From CBDAPI01 sp964565865 (lineage in GTDB: Bacteria > Acidobacteriota > UBA6911 > RPQK01 > CBDAPI01): 64,000 nt of DNA. The stretch lies in assembly GCA_964565865.1 (NCBI GenBank), contig CAZMGM010000003.1, forward strand, positions 75,673 through 139,672. The letters are read 5' to 3'. The position numbers were made by a program, and so were the translations under genes. Every line of letters starts with the position of its first letter. Within the stretch, counting starts at the first letter, position 1. Below the pieces are notes generated by a model. The model saw only the letters and a list, made by a program, of their open reading frames with translations, was not told where the DNA came from and did no database searches. Below are positions 8,105 to 17,794 of this stretch, piece after piece.

Positions 8105-10381
8105 ATGGCGCCGCTGGAAACGTGTAGGAAATGGAACTTTCAGAGCGGACTGTTGGTTCTGGCCGGAATCTGGCTGCTTGCGGTGGCGCCTCTATTCTCC
8201 CAGCCTTTCGAAGCGCCGAGTAAACGTGATCTATCTGCAGGCAGGCTGCAAAAGCCACCCCAATTCGACGGATTGGTCGACGAGCCGCTTTGGAAGAGGT
8301 TGGAAATTGCCACCGATTTTGTGCAACAGAATCCCGAAGAGGGGGAACCTTCAGCCGAGAGGACCGAAGTCCGCATCGGCTTTGACGACCAAAACCTTTA
8401 CATTGGCATCATCTGTTTTGATTCCCAGCCGGAGAATATCGTTGTCACTCAGAATCGCCGTGACGCTGACCTCGACGAAACCGATTCGATTCAGATTCTG
8501 TTGGATACTTTCAACGACGGCCAGAACGCATTTCTCTTCGGAACAAGTCCCACGGGGATCGAGGTCGACGGTCAAGTCTCCAAGGCTGGGCAGAGCCGCG
8601 GTGGAGGCGGACCGGTACGGGCTGGCCAGGGAGGAGCACAAAGGGGCGGCTCTAGCGCCGTCAACCTGAACTGGGACGGCGTCTGGAGCGTTCGCTCACA
8701 AGTCACAGAACGAGGCTGGGAAAGCGAAATAGTCATCCCTTTCCGGACCCTCCGTTACTATCCCGGCAGGACGGTCTGGGGCTTGAACGTCATGCGCACC
8801 CTGCGCCGTCGAAATGAGCGCTCGTTCTGGTCGCCCGTCTCCCGTGCGTTTCGCTTCACTGAGGTAAGTGTGTTCGGCTCTCTTTCAGGGCTGGAAATGC
8901 CCTCACACCACAACCTCCAGCTTCTTCCCTACATGCTGGGAAGTTTTTCCCATGACTCCCTCCGGGCAGAGGACCAGTCCAGAGTCGAGGCCGACGTGGG
9001 CCTTGATCTGAAGTACAGCCTCACCCCGAATCTCACGCTCGATGCCACGGTGAATACCGACTTTGCACAGGTCGAAGTCGACGATGAACAGGTCAACCTT
9101 ACTCGCTTCGACCTTTTTTTTCCGGAGAAACGTCCTTTCTTTCTGGAAAACTCCGGTTTTTTCGAGTTTGGCAGCCCGCGGGAGGTGGAGATCTTCTTTT
9201 CGCGGCGGATTGGTCTGGACGAAGAGGCTAATGCTGTGCCGATCGATGCTGGAGTGCGGCTGAGTGGCAAGGTGGGGGCCTATCAACTCGGATTCCTCAA
9301 CATGCAAACCCGCGCTGTGGACCACTCTGCACCGGCGAACAACTACAACGTTGTCCGCCTCAACCGGGAACTGCCCAGACGGTCTTCCATCGGAGTGATC
9401 AGCGTGAGCCGGCAGGCGACTACGGATTTCAAGGATGCGCCAGATTACAATCACACTTTTGGAGCCGATGCCAACATCGGCTTTGGCCAGTATTCGAACT
9501 GGTTCAATTTCGCTGCTGCGACCCGAACTCCAGGTCTCGAAGGCAGCGACCATGCATATGCCAGCCGTTTTGAGTACGACGATTCACGTCATGAGTTCAG
9601 CCTCGGCTATCTCGAGGTCGGAGAAAACTTCAATCCAGAAGTCGGCTTTGCACGCCGCGTCGGTTTCCGCAAGCCAAACTACTTCTACCGCTTCACACAC
9701 TATCCCAGCCGAAGCCGCGTCCGCAGCATCGAGCCTCATTTCTCCGGTCAGCATTGGTACACGCTGGCGACCAACGAAAGAGAATCGGGGTTCGAGCACT
9801 ACCACGTAACCGGCCGATTTCAGGATGGAGGACAACTGGGGCTAGCCTGGAACCGGAACTTTGAGCGCCTGGACGATCCCTTCGAAGTCCACCCGGGCAT
9901 CTTCATTCCCGAGGGCCGTTACCAGTTCAGCGAACTCATCTCCACCGTCGAGACCGACCCCAGTGTGCCAGTCCACTTCAAAGGCATCGCGGCCCTGGGA
10001 AGCTTCTATGATGGAACCATTCGCAGCCTCGACCTTCACGGGGGTTATCGGCACGGCAGGAACCTGACCTGGACCGCAAACTGGAAGGGCAACTACATCA
10101 ATCTGCCGGTGGGTGACTTCAACGCCCACCTGATTGGGCTACGCTTCAACTGGTCGTTCACGCCGAAGAGCTTTCTGCAAACCTTCAGCCAGTACAACAG
10201 CGTCAGCCGTAAGGTCGGTCACAACATTCGGATCGGAGTGCTGTCGACATCGAGTACGGGACTCTTCATCGTCTTCAATACCATTTCTTCGACGGGGAGT
10301 TTCCATGATCCCCACGAAGTCGAAAGACGGACTATCTCTCGTGCTCTATTCATGAAATATACTCACCTGTTTGACTTCTAG
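8105..10381 (+). CDS. DUF5916 outer-membrane protein with N-terminal CBM9-like domain
   Basis: 758 residues. A signal peptide (about 1-33) precedes a carbohydrate-binding family 9-like beta-sandwich (about 45-230: PPQFDGLVDEPLWKRL, VRIGFDDQNLYIGIICFD, ETDSIQILLDTFNDGQNAF). The DUF5916 region follows (FTEVSVFGSLSGLE, TDFAQVEVDDEQVNLTRFDLFFPEKRPFFLENSG) with a long C-terminal beta barrel ending in Phe, typical of outer-membrane proteins. Function is not established; related proteins are common in Bacteroidetes and Acidobacteria. GGTGAGAGG precedes the ATG. A Gly/Gln-rich low-complexity loop sits near residues 160-185. The TAG stop is formed by the first bases of a repeat element. Confidence 0.88.
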   Translation: MAPLETCRKWNFQSGLLVLAGIWLLAVAPLFSQPFEAPSKRDLSAGRLQKPPQFDGLVDEPLWKRLEIATDFVQQNPEEGEPSAERTEVRIGFDDQNLYIGIICFDSQPENIVVTQNRRDADLDETDSIQILLDTFNDGQNAFLFGTSPTGIEVDGQVSKAGQSRGGGGPVRAGQGGAQRGGSSAVNLNWDGVWSVRSQVTERGWESEIVIPFRTLRYYPGRTVWGLNVMRTLRRRNERSFWSPVSRAFRFTEVSVFGSLSGLEMPSHHNLQLLPYMLGSFSHDSLRAEDQSRVEADVGLDLKYSLTPNLTLDATVNTDFAQVEVDDEQVNLTRFDLFFPEKRPFFLENSGFFEFGSPREVEIFFSRRIGLDEEANAVPIDAGVRLSGKVGAYQLGFLNMQTRAVDHSAPANNYNVVRLNRELPRRSSIGVISVSRQATTDFKDAPDYNHTFGADANIGFGQYSNWFNFAAATRTPGLEGSDHAYASRFEYDDSRHEFSLGYLEVGENFNPEVGFARRVGFRKPNYFYRFTHYPSRSRVRSIEPHFSGQHWYTLATNERESGFEHYHVTGRFQDGGQLGLAWNRNFERLDDPFEVHPGIFIPEGRYQFSELISTVETDPSVPVHFKGIAALGSFYDGTIRSLDLHGGYRHGRNLTWTANWKGNYINLPVGDFNAHLIGLRFNWSFTPKSFLQTFSQYNSVSRKVGHNIRIGVLSTSSTGLFIVFNTISSTGSFHDPHEVERRTISRALFMKYTHLFDF

Positions 10382-10733
10382 CAGCCCCCTGATGAAAGTT
10401 TTCTGAGTCGCGCCGCCAAGCCGCAGGGCTGAGCGGCCTGGGGCCGATCTCAGTGTCGTGTGTCGCCGACGCAGCTCTTGGTGGCCTCGACTCCCAGGCC
10501 ACTCGGAGGAGACCATTGTTCCGGGAGACATTGAGTACTTGGCATCGGCGAGGAGGGGCAATGGAGCGATGGGTCTGCGGCTGTCCGTAACCTGGGGCGC
10601 CAGGGGTTTGTGCCCGCTGGCTGCGTTTCTCGTCGTTGCAGCTGACCAAGCATCAACTTCCTCCTTCTGCTTTGCCAGCGAAGGTAGTTGCCTGGCGCGG
10701 GACCGCGCGCGAACTTTACCACGGAATCCGAGC
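10378..10733. repeat. MITE-like element, long copy B
   Basis: About 356 bp filling most of the gap after the DUF5916 gene. The left end (CTAGCAGCCCCCTGATGAAAGT) and the reverse complement of the right end (GGATTCCGTGGTAAAGTTCG) resemble the terminal repeats of the copy at 42596-42875. The inner block 10586-10688 matches 42727-42830 over about 104 positions with scattered substitutions, including an identical AGCATCAACTTCCTCCT. Small open frames inside are not conserved enough to call genes. The first TAG is the stop codon of the upstream gene. No transposase is present. Confidence 0.75.
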
Positions 10734-10885
10734 CGTTCGGAAAGCCGTGCTCGTGCCCAGGCAGGGCATACCCTTCTCACGAAACGCCTTCCCAGGTGCT
10801 CCTGCCGAGAGTGGCGAGCCGGCAACGAATGAGCTTTCTGCTAACGCCCCAGCAATGTTGTTTTATTGGTGCTTCCGACGGTAGA

Positions 10886-13278
10886 TCAGAAACCCCAGGT
10901 CAGATGGGCCGAGAGGGTTCTCCTGGGTGCGAATTGAATCGGAGAGCGGTCGCTCTCCTTTGCGATCTCATAGATGTTGTTTCCGAGATTGGAGACGCTA
11001 AACTCCAGCCCCAGGCGCTGAGGGTCGTTTTCCCAAAGAGTCAGGTGTGCAAAGACATCGGCTGTAAAATGCTGATCGAGCCTTCTCATCCGGTGCATTT
11101 CAATCCCGTCAAATTCGAATTTCTCCTCGCTGGGGGTCCCGCTTCCATAGCGAAAAAAGACCCCTGTTCTGAAGTTCCTCCAGGGAGTCTTGTAAAGGAC
11201 GGATCCAGAGGCCGTATGTCGCTGATCAAAGGCAGGCGTGATGCGTTCTCCCTTTTCGATTATGCCGATCGGCACTCCGCCGGTAACCGGCCCGAGGAAG
11301 TGGACCCTCGAAGCGGCATAATTCAGCTGTGTGCTGATTCCATTTGGATCTGAGTTGTCGAAGAGAAAGGTCCACTCCACACCGCTGGCACGCGCTTCGG
11401 CAAAATTCACTGGAAGGAAAAGACGGGTGTTTGAAATCTCAGCGGATTCAAAGGCGTTTTTGCCGTAGTGGTGGTAGGCGTTGATGGCCAGGGTAATTCG
11501 GGGCTTTACCTCATGGGTCCATCCCGCCTCGAAGTAATCCTGAGAATTGGGGCGAGCAATGCCGGATGCGATATCCAGATGCCCTTTTTTGCGGTCCTCC
11601 TCGGCTGCCTTGGACCCTAAAAATCCTGAGAGGATGACGTGCTCGATTGGTGGCGGGATGAAGAGCCGATCATAAGAAAAATGGAGAACACTCCGGTATG
11701 GGGGGAGGGAATAGGCTAAACGCAGCCGCGGGCTCACCTGATATTCGGAACCAACCAGATTGAGTTGATCCCAACGGACTCCGGCATCAATCGTCAGGTT
11801 CGGAGCGGGGCTGAAACGGTCTTGAACGTAGAGACTGATTTGACCTCCCAGGTCCCGTCCTGAGAAAGTGAAACTCTCGAGCTCTGCCGAATGCCCTTCT
11901 TTGCGTGGGGGTCTCCCGGGGTCCGTGACAGCAGCTTGTGGGAACCCATGTACGACCGTTTTTCCATGTGCTCCGCTCCTGGGATCGAACAGGAAGGCTT
12001 CGCGCAGGCGAAAGAGTTTGAGATCGAGACCAGTTTTGAAATGATGGCCTTTCCTGACCCACACCAGGTCGTTCTTGACACCCAGGGTGAGGGTGCTGCG
12101 GGAGCCTTCGCTGAAGGGAGTCCCATGATCGCTCGTCGGAAGTAACCGGTCTGAGACGATGCGTTGGTAAAGGGAAGAGGATAAGAGCGCCTTTGGGGAG
12201 AAGGAGTGCTGCCAAGTGAGAATCGCGGTCTCAGAGCGGATCTTGCGGGAAGCATCCCGTCTGTCGGCTGCTTCTTCGCCTGTGTTCGGAAGCTCGAAGT
12301 TCGAGCCGCCGGTCGAGATAAAGAGACGGATGAGATCTTTTTCCCCTGATAGTCGATCTGAAAGACTGATTGGGCTACCTTCCCAAGATCGTGGATCTCC
12401 CGCTTCGTTGGAGGGTTTAGAAAGCGTCCGGATTGGAATGCGTTTAAGAAAACATAATATCCGAGTTTACCGGCTCGGTCTCCGTACTCGAAGCTGGCGT
12501 TGTGGTTCAATTGGGTACCTATGCCGGTGCTCAACGATCCGTGGCCGTCCAATTCGAGACCTGACCTTGTGACGATGTCGAGAATGCCCCCAAAGCGGTT
12601 GCCATATTCGGCCGAGAATCCGCTATTCAGGAAGCTGGCCGACTTGAAAATTCTGGGACTCAGCCCCTCAATGAAATGCTGGTGTGGGTTGTCCAGAAAG
12701 GACACGCCGTTGATGATCGTTTGTATCGGACCCTCTTGGCCGCGCAGGTGCAGTATGTTGTCGTGGCTGACTATAGCGCTCGGGACCGTATTCTCAAGCA
12801 GCGATTGAACCGTACCCGTCAGGGTGGTAGGTATCTCGTCCAGTGTCCGTCGTGTAAAGATCTTCTTTGCGCTGGTTTGGTGGGCTTCCATCGGTAAGAG
12901 CACGTCGACCACTTCTATCACTTCGTTCGATCCCGAGGCCCGGGTCATTGTGACTGACAGAGAGAGTGACTGGTTAGGTACTAGCGACACGGTCAGGCGC
13001 TTCGAGACAAGCCCTTCGCCCTGCAGCGTCAAAGAGACCTCCCCGGCTGGGATAGCTATGAAATGAAAGAACCCGTCGCAGTCGGTCTGAGTTCGCAGGG
13101 GCTTTCTGCCCGGCGCGAATTGCAGGCTGATGCTGATCCCCTCTACTGGGAGACGGGTCTCGGCAGACACAACCTGCCCGGTTAACACAGCGGTCGCCTG
13201 AGCATGTAGTGGTGCCCTGAAAAGGACAGCCAGTAATGCTACCAGTAGACTGATCTGGACGCTTGTTTTTAAGTGCAT
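10886..13278 (-). pseudogene. TonB-dependent receptor with carboxypeptidase-regulatory N-terminal domain, frameshifted
   Basis: Outer-membrane receptor of about 797 codons. A signal peptide ends near PLHAQA. A carboxypeptidase-regulatory-like beta domain (about 28-110), a plug domain (DEIPTTL, NILHLRGQEG, EYGNRFGGILDIVTRSG) and a barrel ending in HLTWGF follow. The reading frame breaks at 12338-12346, where the coding strand has GGGGAAAAAG; upstream reads QIDYQGKK and downstream continues DLIRLFISTGGS in the -1 frame. One added A restores the whole gene. A sequencing or assembly indel is likeliest; a real mutation or -1 slippage at AAA-AAG is possible. The start at 13278 is preferred over 13317 because the signal peptide begins there. 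Ligand unknown. Confidence 0.85.
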
Positions 13279-13622
13279 CGCTCGAAAACTGGGCCTCCAA
13301 ATTGGATGTAAGAGCATCGGGCTTTCTTCTCGTGACAGAACTGGTTGGTGCTGGCCGGGGGGCCGACCGCTCCTAGCAATCTCCTTCCGCCTCAGGCCGG
13401 TAGCTCACAGAGGAAAGTCTAAGCAGGATTGTCCCACCAAACTCATTTCGACCCGATAGGGTCAAATCCCTGAAGGAGGCCCGTTCTTCGGCTCAATCCC
13501 CTCTTCAACCATCAGGCTGTTAACTTGTGCAGACGTGACGGGTCAAAAACGAGGTTGCGTCCCCAGGAAGCTGCCCGGGGAAATGCTCTTGGCTGCAGCG
13601 GGAGAGAATATTTCGTAGATAC
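13279..13622. other. Intergenic region, 344 bp, no gene seen
   Basis: Leader region between the Cys-rich secreted protein and the TonB receptor, both on the minus strand. I looked for a cobalamin or thiamine riboswitch and found neither set of conserved boxes. No credible ORF or terminator is visible. Confidence 0.5.
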
Positions 13623-14006
13623 TTAGGCGGAGGCCTGAGGTGGTAGATCGAGTACTTTCTCGTAGCCGTTCGACAACATCAGAGGGAGGAGTTGAACCTG
13701 AAAAGACTGCACGAGGTAGATCAAACGGGGGTTGCTAGGTAGATTTCCCGATTTCTGAGAGAGGAGGTCCGGAGACGAGTGTTGACACTCGCATCTGAGC
13801 TTGAATTTCGAAAAAGGTGTAGAAGCCAGGTGGCAAGGCTGGACGGGCTCTCCTTTCAGCCTTAGGTGGCAAGGGCAGTTGTCCCCATGATCGCGGCAAA
13901 AGTCTGCCCGGAGTGTTTCGATAACGGCGTGTGCTGCTCCCACGATGGGCGAGCCGGCGAGAACGCAGACCAGAAAGATCGCCCAGAAGATAAAAATTCT
14001 CCTCAC
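13623..14006 (-). CDS. Small secreted or membrane-anchored Cys/His-rich protein
   Basis: 127 residues. A hydrophobic N-terminal segment (IFIFWAIFLVCVLAGSPIVGAAHA) is followed by a compact Cys/His cluster (DFCRDHGDNCPCHLRLKGEPVQPCHL, then LRCECQHSSP). No family is recognised with confidence. The clustered ligands suggest exported metal binding, and the neighbouring TonB receptor on the same strand makes a metal-uptake link plausible, though unproven. It resembles in style small Cys-rich exported proteins seen beside TonB receptors. No clear ribosome binding site decides the start. Confidence 0.55.
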   Translation of the reverse strand: MRRIFIFWAIFLVCVLAGSPIVGAAHAVIETLRADFCRDHGDNCPCHLRLKGEPVQPCHLASTPFSKFKLRCECQHSSPDLLSQKSGNLPSNPRLIYLVQSFQVQLLPLMLSNGYEKVLDLPPQASA

Positions 14007-14293
14007 TCGGCCAGGTTAGCACACGACGTATTTTCCGTACACATCTCCATTGGATGCTGCATTAATATCGCGAATGTTGCGGTCCTTCTTTCCTTTTGAC
14101 TTGAGCTCTAGGGCTGGAATTCACTTTGGTGGGGTTAAGATCTGGTGAGGATCCAGAAAAGGAGCAAAGCGAAGGGCCGTAGAGGGGAACATCGAGCCGT
14201 AATATTGGATAGATGACCTTGAGCACCTGGGCAACGGGGGCACCGATCAGGGAGCGAGCCAGGAAAGAGGTCACGGAGCAGGTGGGTACGGAC

Positions 14294-14734
14294 TCAGTGG
14301 ACAGTTACCGATCCAGAGGCTGGCTGGGGCTGAGACTCCCCGGGTGCCGTCATCCGTACGAAAAAACGGCACGATCCCACTTTTGTGTCACCGTAAAAGA
14401 GTTCAAGGCGGTGCTCTCCCTTGTGCTTGAGTGGGAGCCCCTGCAGTTGGACATATCCCTGCACGGTGCCTTGTTTTCCGACTTTCACTTCCATCTGGGG
14501 AAGACTGTCGGTCTCTCCCCCGGGACGCTGCAGGAAGAGTCTCAGGGTGCGAATCTCATCCTCATCCACTCCCTCTTCACCCTTGAGAAGAAAGCGGAAG
14601 AAGACCCACATCTGGCCGTGTCTGGTCGGTAGTTGAAAGGTGTTGATGACATCGAACAGCCCCTGCAGCTGGATTTTTCCATCGGGTGTCGTTACGACGA
14701 GGTCACAGAGTAAGAGAGCCTGCAACTGCGCCAT
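14294..14734 (-). CDS. DUF6941-type hypothetical protein
   Basis: 146 residues, predicted soluble and mostly beta. It opens with ALLLCDLVVTTPDGKIQLQGLFDVI, the signature of a widespread uncharacterised family (DUF6941-like) whose members start with a L.CD......GK..L.GVFD pattern. No catalytic motif is visible. It is a single-gene unit; its start lies about eight bases from a repeat end (TTAGCAGTCCTGTGGTATAG), so that repeat forms part of its 5' leader. Confidence 0.7.
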   Translation of the reverse strand: MAQLQALLLCDLVVTTPDGKIQLQGLFDVINTFQLPTRHGQMWVFFRFLLKGEEGVDEDEIRTLRLFLQRPGGETDSLPQMEVKVGKQGTVQGYVQLQGLPLKHKGEHRLELFYGDTKVGSCRFFVRMTAPGESQPQPASGSVTVH

Positions 14735-14738
14735 CCAG

Positions 14739-14819
14739 CGGACTATACCACAGGACTGCTAACCACCTGGTGAGGGAAGTCCCACAGGGCGCGCTGCGCT
14801 CGTAAGTGTTGCGGTTAGC
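14739..14819. repeat. Back-to-back ends of the MITE-like family
   Basis: On the minus strand from 14763, TTAGCAGTCCTGTGGTATAG matches the terminal repeat CTAGCAGTCCGTGGTAAGAG with a one-base insertion. On the plus strand, 14758-14783 (GCTAACCACCTGGTGAGGGAAGTCCC) resembles the other end type, and GGTTAGC at 14813-14819 closes a 7-bp inverted repeat with GCTAACC. The two ends abut, suggesting remnants of two elements or a rearranged one. Confidence 0.5.
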
Positions 14820-14960
14820 CAATTTATAGTTGAAGATTGGAAGTCGAAAGTTGAAGGTTCACCTCCATTGTGCAGCAACTGGGTAGATGGGTTGTTTGGT
14901 AAAGGATGTACCCGGTCAGTACCATTGAAACCTGGAACTTGAAACGCGGAACGTCATAGG
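14820..14960. repeat. Degenerate 7-nt intergenic repeats
   Basis: Tracts with loose 7-base periodicity: AGTTGAAGATTGGAAGTCG continuing AAAGTTGAAGGTTC at about 14825-14860, and ATTGAAACCTGGAACTTG continuing AAACGCGGAACG at about 14927-14957. The same units recur at 23940, 49815, 56570, 58019 and 62855. No gene is present in this stretch. Confidence 0.55.
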
Positions 14961-15027
14961 AGGGCATTTGACTTTCACAAGTCCCACGTCTTAGGATTCG
15001 CCCAAATCCAAGCAGGGGAGACGCTGA

Positions 15028-16050
15028 ATGCGAGTTGGCATTGTTGGTTACGGGTGGGCAGGTCAGGCTCACGCTGGCGAATACAGCGGAATCAAGGGAG
15101 TCGAAACCAGGGCTGTCTGTTCGCTCCGAGATCTGGATTCCGGGGAACTCTCCGAACGGCATGGGTCCAGGATCCGGGTTTTTAACGACCTCCAAGAAAT
15201 GTGCAAGTCTGACATTGATCTGGTGTCGATCTGTACTCCTAACGCCCTGCATCCGGAACAGGTCGAGGTTGCAGCCAGAGCCGGTAAGAGCATAGTGATC
15301 GAAAAACCGGTAGCGATCGATCTGGAGGGGCTTCGGAGGGTCGAGCAAGCGATTCAATCCTCGGGGGTCCGGGCCATTGTCTGTTTCGAAGTCAAGATCA
15401 TCGGACACTTTCAGACCATGCGCGAAATGATCCGACAAGGGCTGCTGGGTGATTTGCACTATGGAGAGTGCGATTACTACCACGGGGTCGGACCCTGGTA
15501 CCGTCAATATCACTGGAATCTGCGCAAGAATTGCGGAGGGTCATCGCTCCTGACGGCCGGATGCCACTCAATGGATGGGCTGATCTGGCTGATGGGTTCT
15601 CGACCCGTCGAAGTATTCAGCTATGCAACACAGTCCAGCGCTCGAGAATTCGCACCCTACGAGTATCCAACCACGAGCAGCACGGTCATGCGTTTTGAGA
15701 GCGGAGCCGTCGGCAAGGTCGCGTCTGCAATCGACGTCGTACAGCCGTATCAGCTCAATGTCTACCTGGCGGGCTCGGAGGGAGCGATCTGGAACGACAA
15801 GTTCTACACTCGTAAGTTGGGAGGTCTGGACAAGAAAGGCTGGAGCACTCTGAACACCCAAAAGATCGATTCCGGCGACGTGGCCGACCACCCCTACCGG
15901 CCGCTCTTCGCTGACTTCATTGAGTCAATCAGGGAATCTAGAGAACCGCTGTTCTCCTTCGAGGACGCAATTTTTTCCCACCGGGTCTGCCTGGCAGCTG
16001 ACCAGTCAGCCGAAGAGGGGCGACCGGTCAGACTTGAAGAATTGAACTAA
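15028..16050 (+). CDS. Gfo/Idh/MocA family oxidoreductase (cytosolic)
   Basis: 340 residues. An NAD(P)-binding Rossmann domain (VGIVGYGWAGQAHAGEY, then VSICTPNALHPEQV) leads to the EKP catalytic-lysine motif (VIEKPVAIDLEG, about residue 91). The C-terminal substrate domain has GGSSLLTAGCHSMDGLIWLMG with the catalytic His. Members reduce or oxidise sugars, inositols and related compounds; the substrate cannot be named from sequence. GGGGAG lies nine bases before the ATG. It converges with a Tat-exported relative, which suggests a shared carbohydrate-derivative pathway. Confidence 0.9.
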   Translation: MRVGIVGYGWAGQAHAGEYSGIKGVETRAVCSLRDLDSGELSERHGSRIRVFNDLQEMCKSDIDLVSICTPNALHPEQVEVAARAGKSIVIEKPVAIDLEGLRRVEQAIQSSGVRAIVCFEVKIIGHFQTMREMIRQGLLGDLHYGECDYYHGVGPWYRQYHWNLRKNCGGSSLLTAGCHSMDGLIWLMGSRPVEVFSYATQSSAREFAPYEYPTTSSTVMRFESGAVGKVASAIDVVQPYQLNVYLAGSEGAIWNDKFYTRKLGGLDKKGWSTLNTQKIDSGDVADHPYRPLFADFIESIRESREPLFSFEDAIFSHRVCLAADQSAEEGRPVRLEELN

Positions 16051-16088
16051 CAGACCGGTTTGAGATCTGTAAAAGCCTGTCCTGGCGG

Positions 16089-17354
16089 TCATACCCACTT
16101 CTTACCCGTATCGTTCCATTCCAGCAGGCGGTGGGAGAACCACGACAGGTTGGCTCCTCTAACGGCTGTAACCCCGTAGACCCCGAGTTCCACTGGACAA
16201 TGGAGGCCTTCATCTTTGCGGATGGCGTTTTGAAGGTTTACATGATGGAGTGCGATATCCTCAGCTCCCGACTTTCGGTGGGTCTCAAGAATCTCCCCAT
16301 CACTTTCAGAGATGATCTTCCAACCGGCTGAATTGAAAATGAGGGAGGCCTTCTTGCCTCGAATGATGTGCTGGTTCACGTTGCTGTTGGCCATAGTGCC
16401 CAGGAGATGCACCGTCATGCCGTTGGTCACACCCTCTACGGCAGGGTACTCGAGGAGCACTTCGATGTTATCGGGGAGTTCCCGGCCGTCGTCCCATACA
16501 TAGATGCCTCCAATGCCGGCGACACGGGACGGATAAGTTAGCCCGCACGCCTTTAGAATTCGGGTAAGGCGGTGGACAAACAGATCGGTGGCGACTCCGC
16601 CCGAATAGTCTCGGTAGCAACGCCATTCAAAGAACCTCCGGGGATCCCAGGGACGTTTGGGGGCAGGACCCAACCAGGTTTCCCAGTCCAGGTCAGAGGG
16701 CCTGGGAAGACTGGGTCTAACGCCAGTCCGCCAGGGACCCCTGTGGGGCGAGTAGTTCCGTACATAGTCAACCTGGGCCTGCACTACCGTGCCGAGCTTG
16801 CCGGCTCGAATCGCTCGACCTGCCGCTTCGTAGCTGTCGTCGCTCATACCCTGGACACCGACCTGCAGCTTGTGGCCGGTCTCTTTGGCTTTGGCCCAGA
16901 CCTCGTGAGCTTCTCCCACCTTGTGGGTCAGAGGTTTTTCACAGTAGATGTGAAGGCCGGCATCCAAAGCGTCTATGGTCTGCTGAGAATGCCAGTGTTC
17001 AGGCGTGGCGACAACGACGTAATCCAGATCGGAAGACTCCAGAATACTCCGGTGGTCCGTGAACACCTCCACTTGCGCACCCTCCCTGGACAACTGGTCC
17101 TGAAAACTCCGGGCACGGGTTTCATAGATGTCACAGACTCCCCGCACTTCGACATTGTGGTCGCTTCTCAGGCTCAACAGCGATTGCAGGTGGGCTTGTC
17201 CGATCTTTCCGCAGCCGATGATCCCGACAGCAAGTCGATTATTGGATCCACCGATCCGTGCGTAACTTCTGGCGCTCAGGGCGGGTAGCGCAGAGCCAGC
17301 CACTCCAGAGGACTTTATAAACTCTCGTCGGTTCAAACTGCCTTGCTTGGTCAT
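16089..17354 (-). CDS. Gfo/Idh/MocA family oxidoreductase with Tat signal
   Basis: 421 residues from the ATG at 17354, chosen because the twin-arginine signal (LNRREFIKSSGVAGSALPALSARSYA) follows it directly; a longer frame upstream lacks such a start. The Rossmann motif is VGIIGCGKIGQAH, with CEKPLTHKVGEAHEVW supplying the catalytic Lys, and a C-terminal beta domain. This is the exported subfamily abundant in Planctomycetes and Acidobacteria, thought to act on extracellular sugars or secondary metabolites. The exact substrate is unknown. Confidence 0.9.
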   Translation of the reverse strand: MTKQGSLNRREFIKSSGVAGSALPALSARSYARIGGSNNRLAVGIIGCGKIGQAHLQSLLSLRSDHNVEVRGVCDIYETRARSFQDQLSREGAQVEVFTDHRSILESSDLDYVVVATPEHWHSQQTIDALDAGLHIYCEKPLTHKVGEAHEVWAKAKETGHKLQVGVQGMSDDSYEAAGRAIRAGKLGTVVQAQVDYVRNYSPHRGPWRTGVRPSLPRPSDLDWETWLGPAPKRPWDPRRFFEWRCYRDYSGGVATDLFVHRLTRILKACGLTYPSRVAGIGGIYVWDDGRELPDNIEVLLEYPAVEGVTNGMTVHLLGTMANSNVNQHIIRGKKASLIFNSAGWKIISESDGEILETHRKSGAEDIALHHVNLQNAIRKDEGLHCPVELGVYGVTAVRGANLSWFSHRLLEWNDTGKKWV

Positions 17355-17794
17355 ATGCACACTATAAATGGGATGGATGGATTGAGAAACCCAAGCTCTC
17401 ATCTTTGCTGGAAGGCTGGCAGCATGTGCTGGACGTCCCATGCGTTGCGGGCCAGAAGCCAGAAGAAGTCGTCTTTAGATTAGTCTAAAAGCTAAACGGT
17501 TCAGTAATACAGGCGGGTCCGGCCGACCCGGTTGCAGTAGGTGTTGGCTCGCGAGTGCGTGGTAACCGGCTTAGTGAATACCTTACAAAACTCGACCACA
17601 CCCTTGAGATGCAGTTTTGATTGAAAAAATGGTATGAGTTGAAGCCGTTTCTAGACAGGTTGCTTCGGCGGTTCAGATTGGGTCGGAGTTACTAATTGTC
17701 TCGGATTCGGACCGGAATATCCAAGTTGCTTAGACTAGAAATATAATGTTTTAAAGTAGTTTAATAGTTATTATTTAATGTTCAACTAGATATA
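17355..17794. other. Intergenic region with AT-rich tract
   Basis: 440 bp upstream of the Tat-exported oxidoreductase. The part from about 17730 to 17805 is markedly AT-rich (TTTAAAGTAGTTTAATAG, TATTATTTAATGTTCAACTA) in a GC-rich genome and may hold its promoter. No ORF is supported. Confidence 0.45.

Noticed and set aside
12338..12346. Programmed -1 frameshift as the leading explanation
   Set aside because: The heptamer is G-AAA-AAG, not a classic A-AAA-AAG, no downstream pseudoknot or upstream Shine-Dalgarno stimulator was identified, and TonB receptors are not known to need one; a homopolymer indel is simpler.
13279..13622. Cobalamin or thiamine riboswitch before the TonB receptor
   Set aside because: The conserved boxes of either class could not be found on the minus strand.
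14062..14274. 70-codon minus-strand frame upstream of the Cys-rich gene
   Set aside because: No family-like features, low-complexity tail and no start signal.
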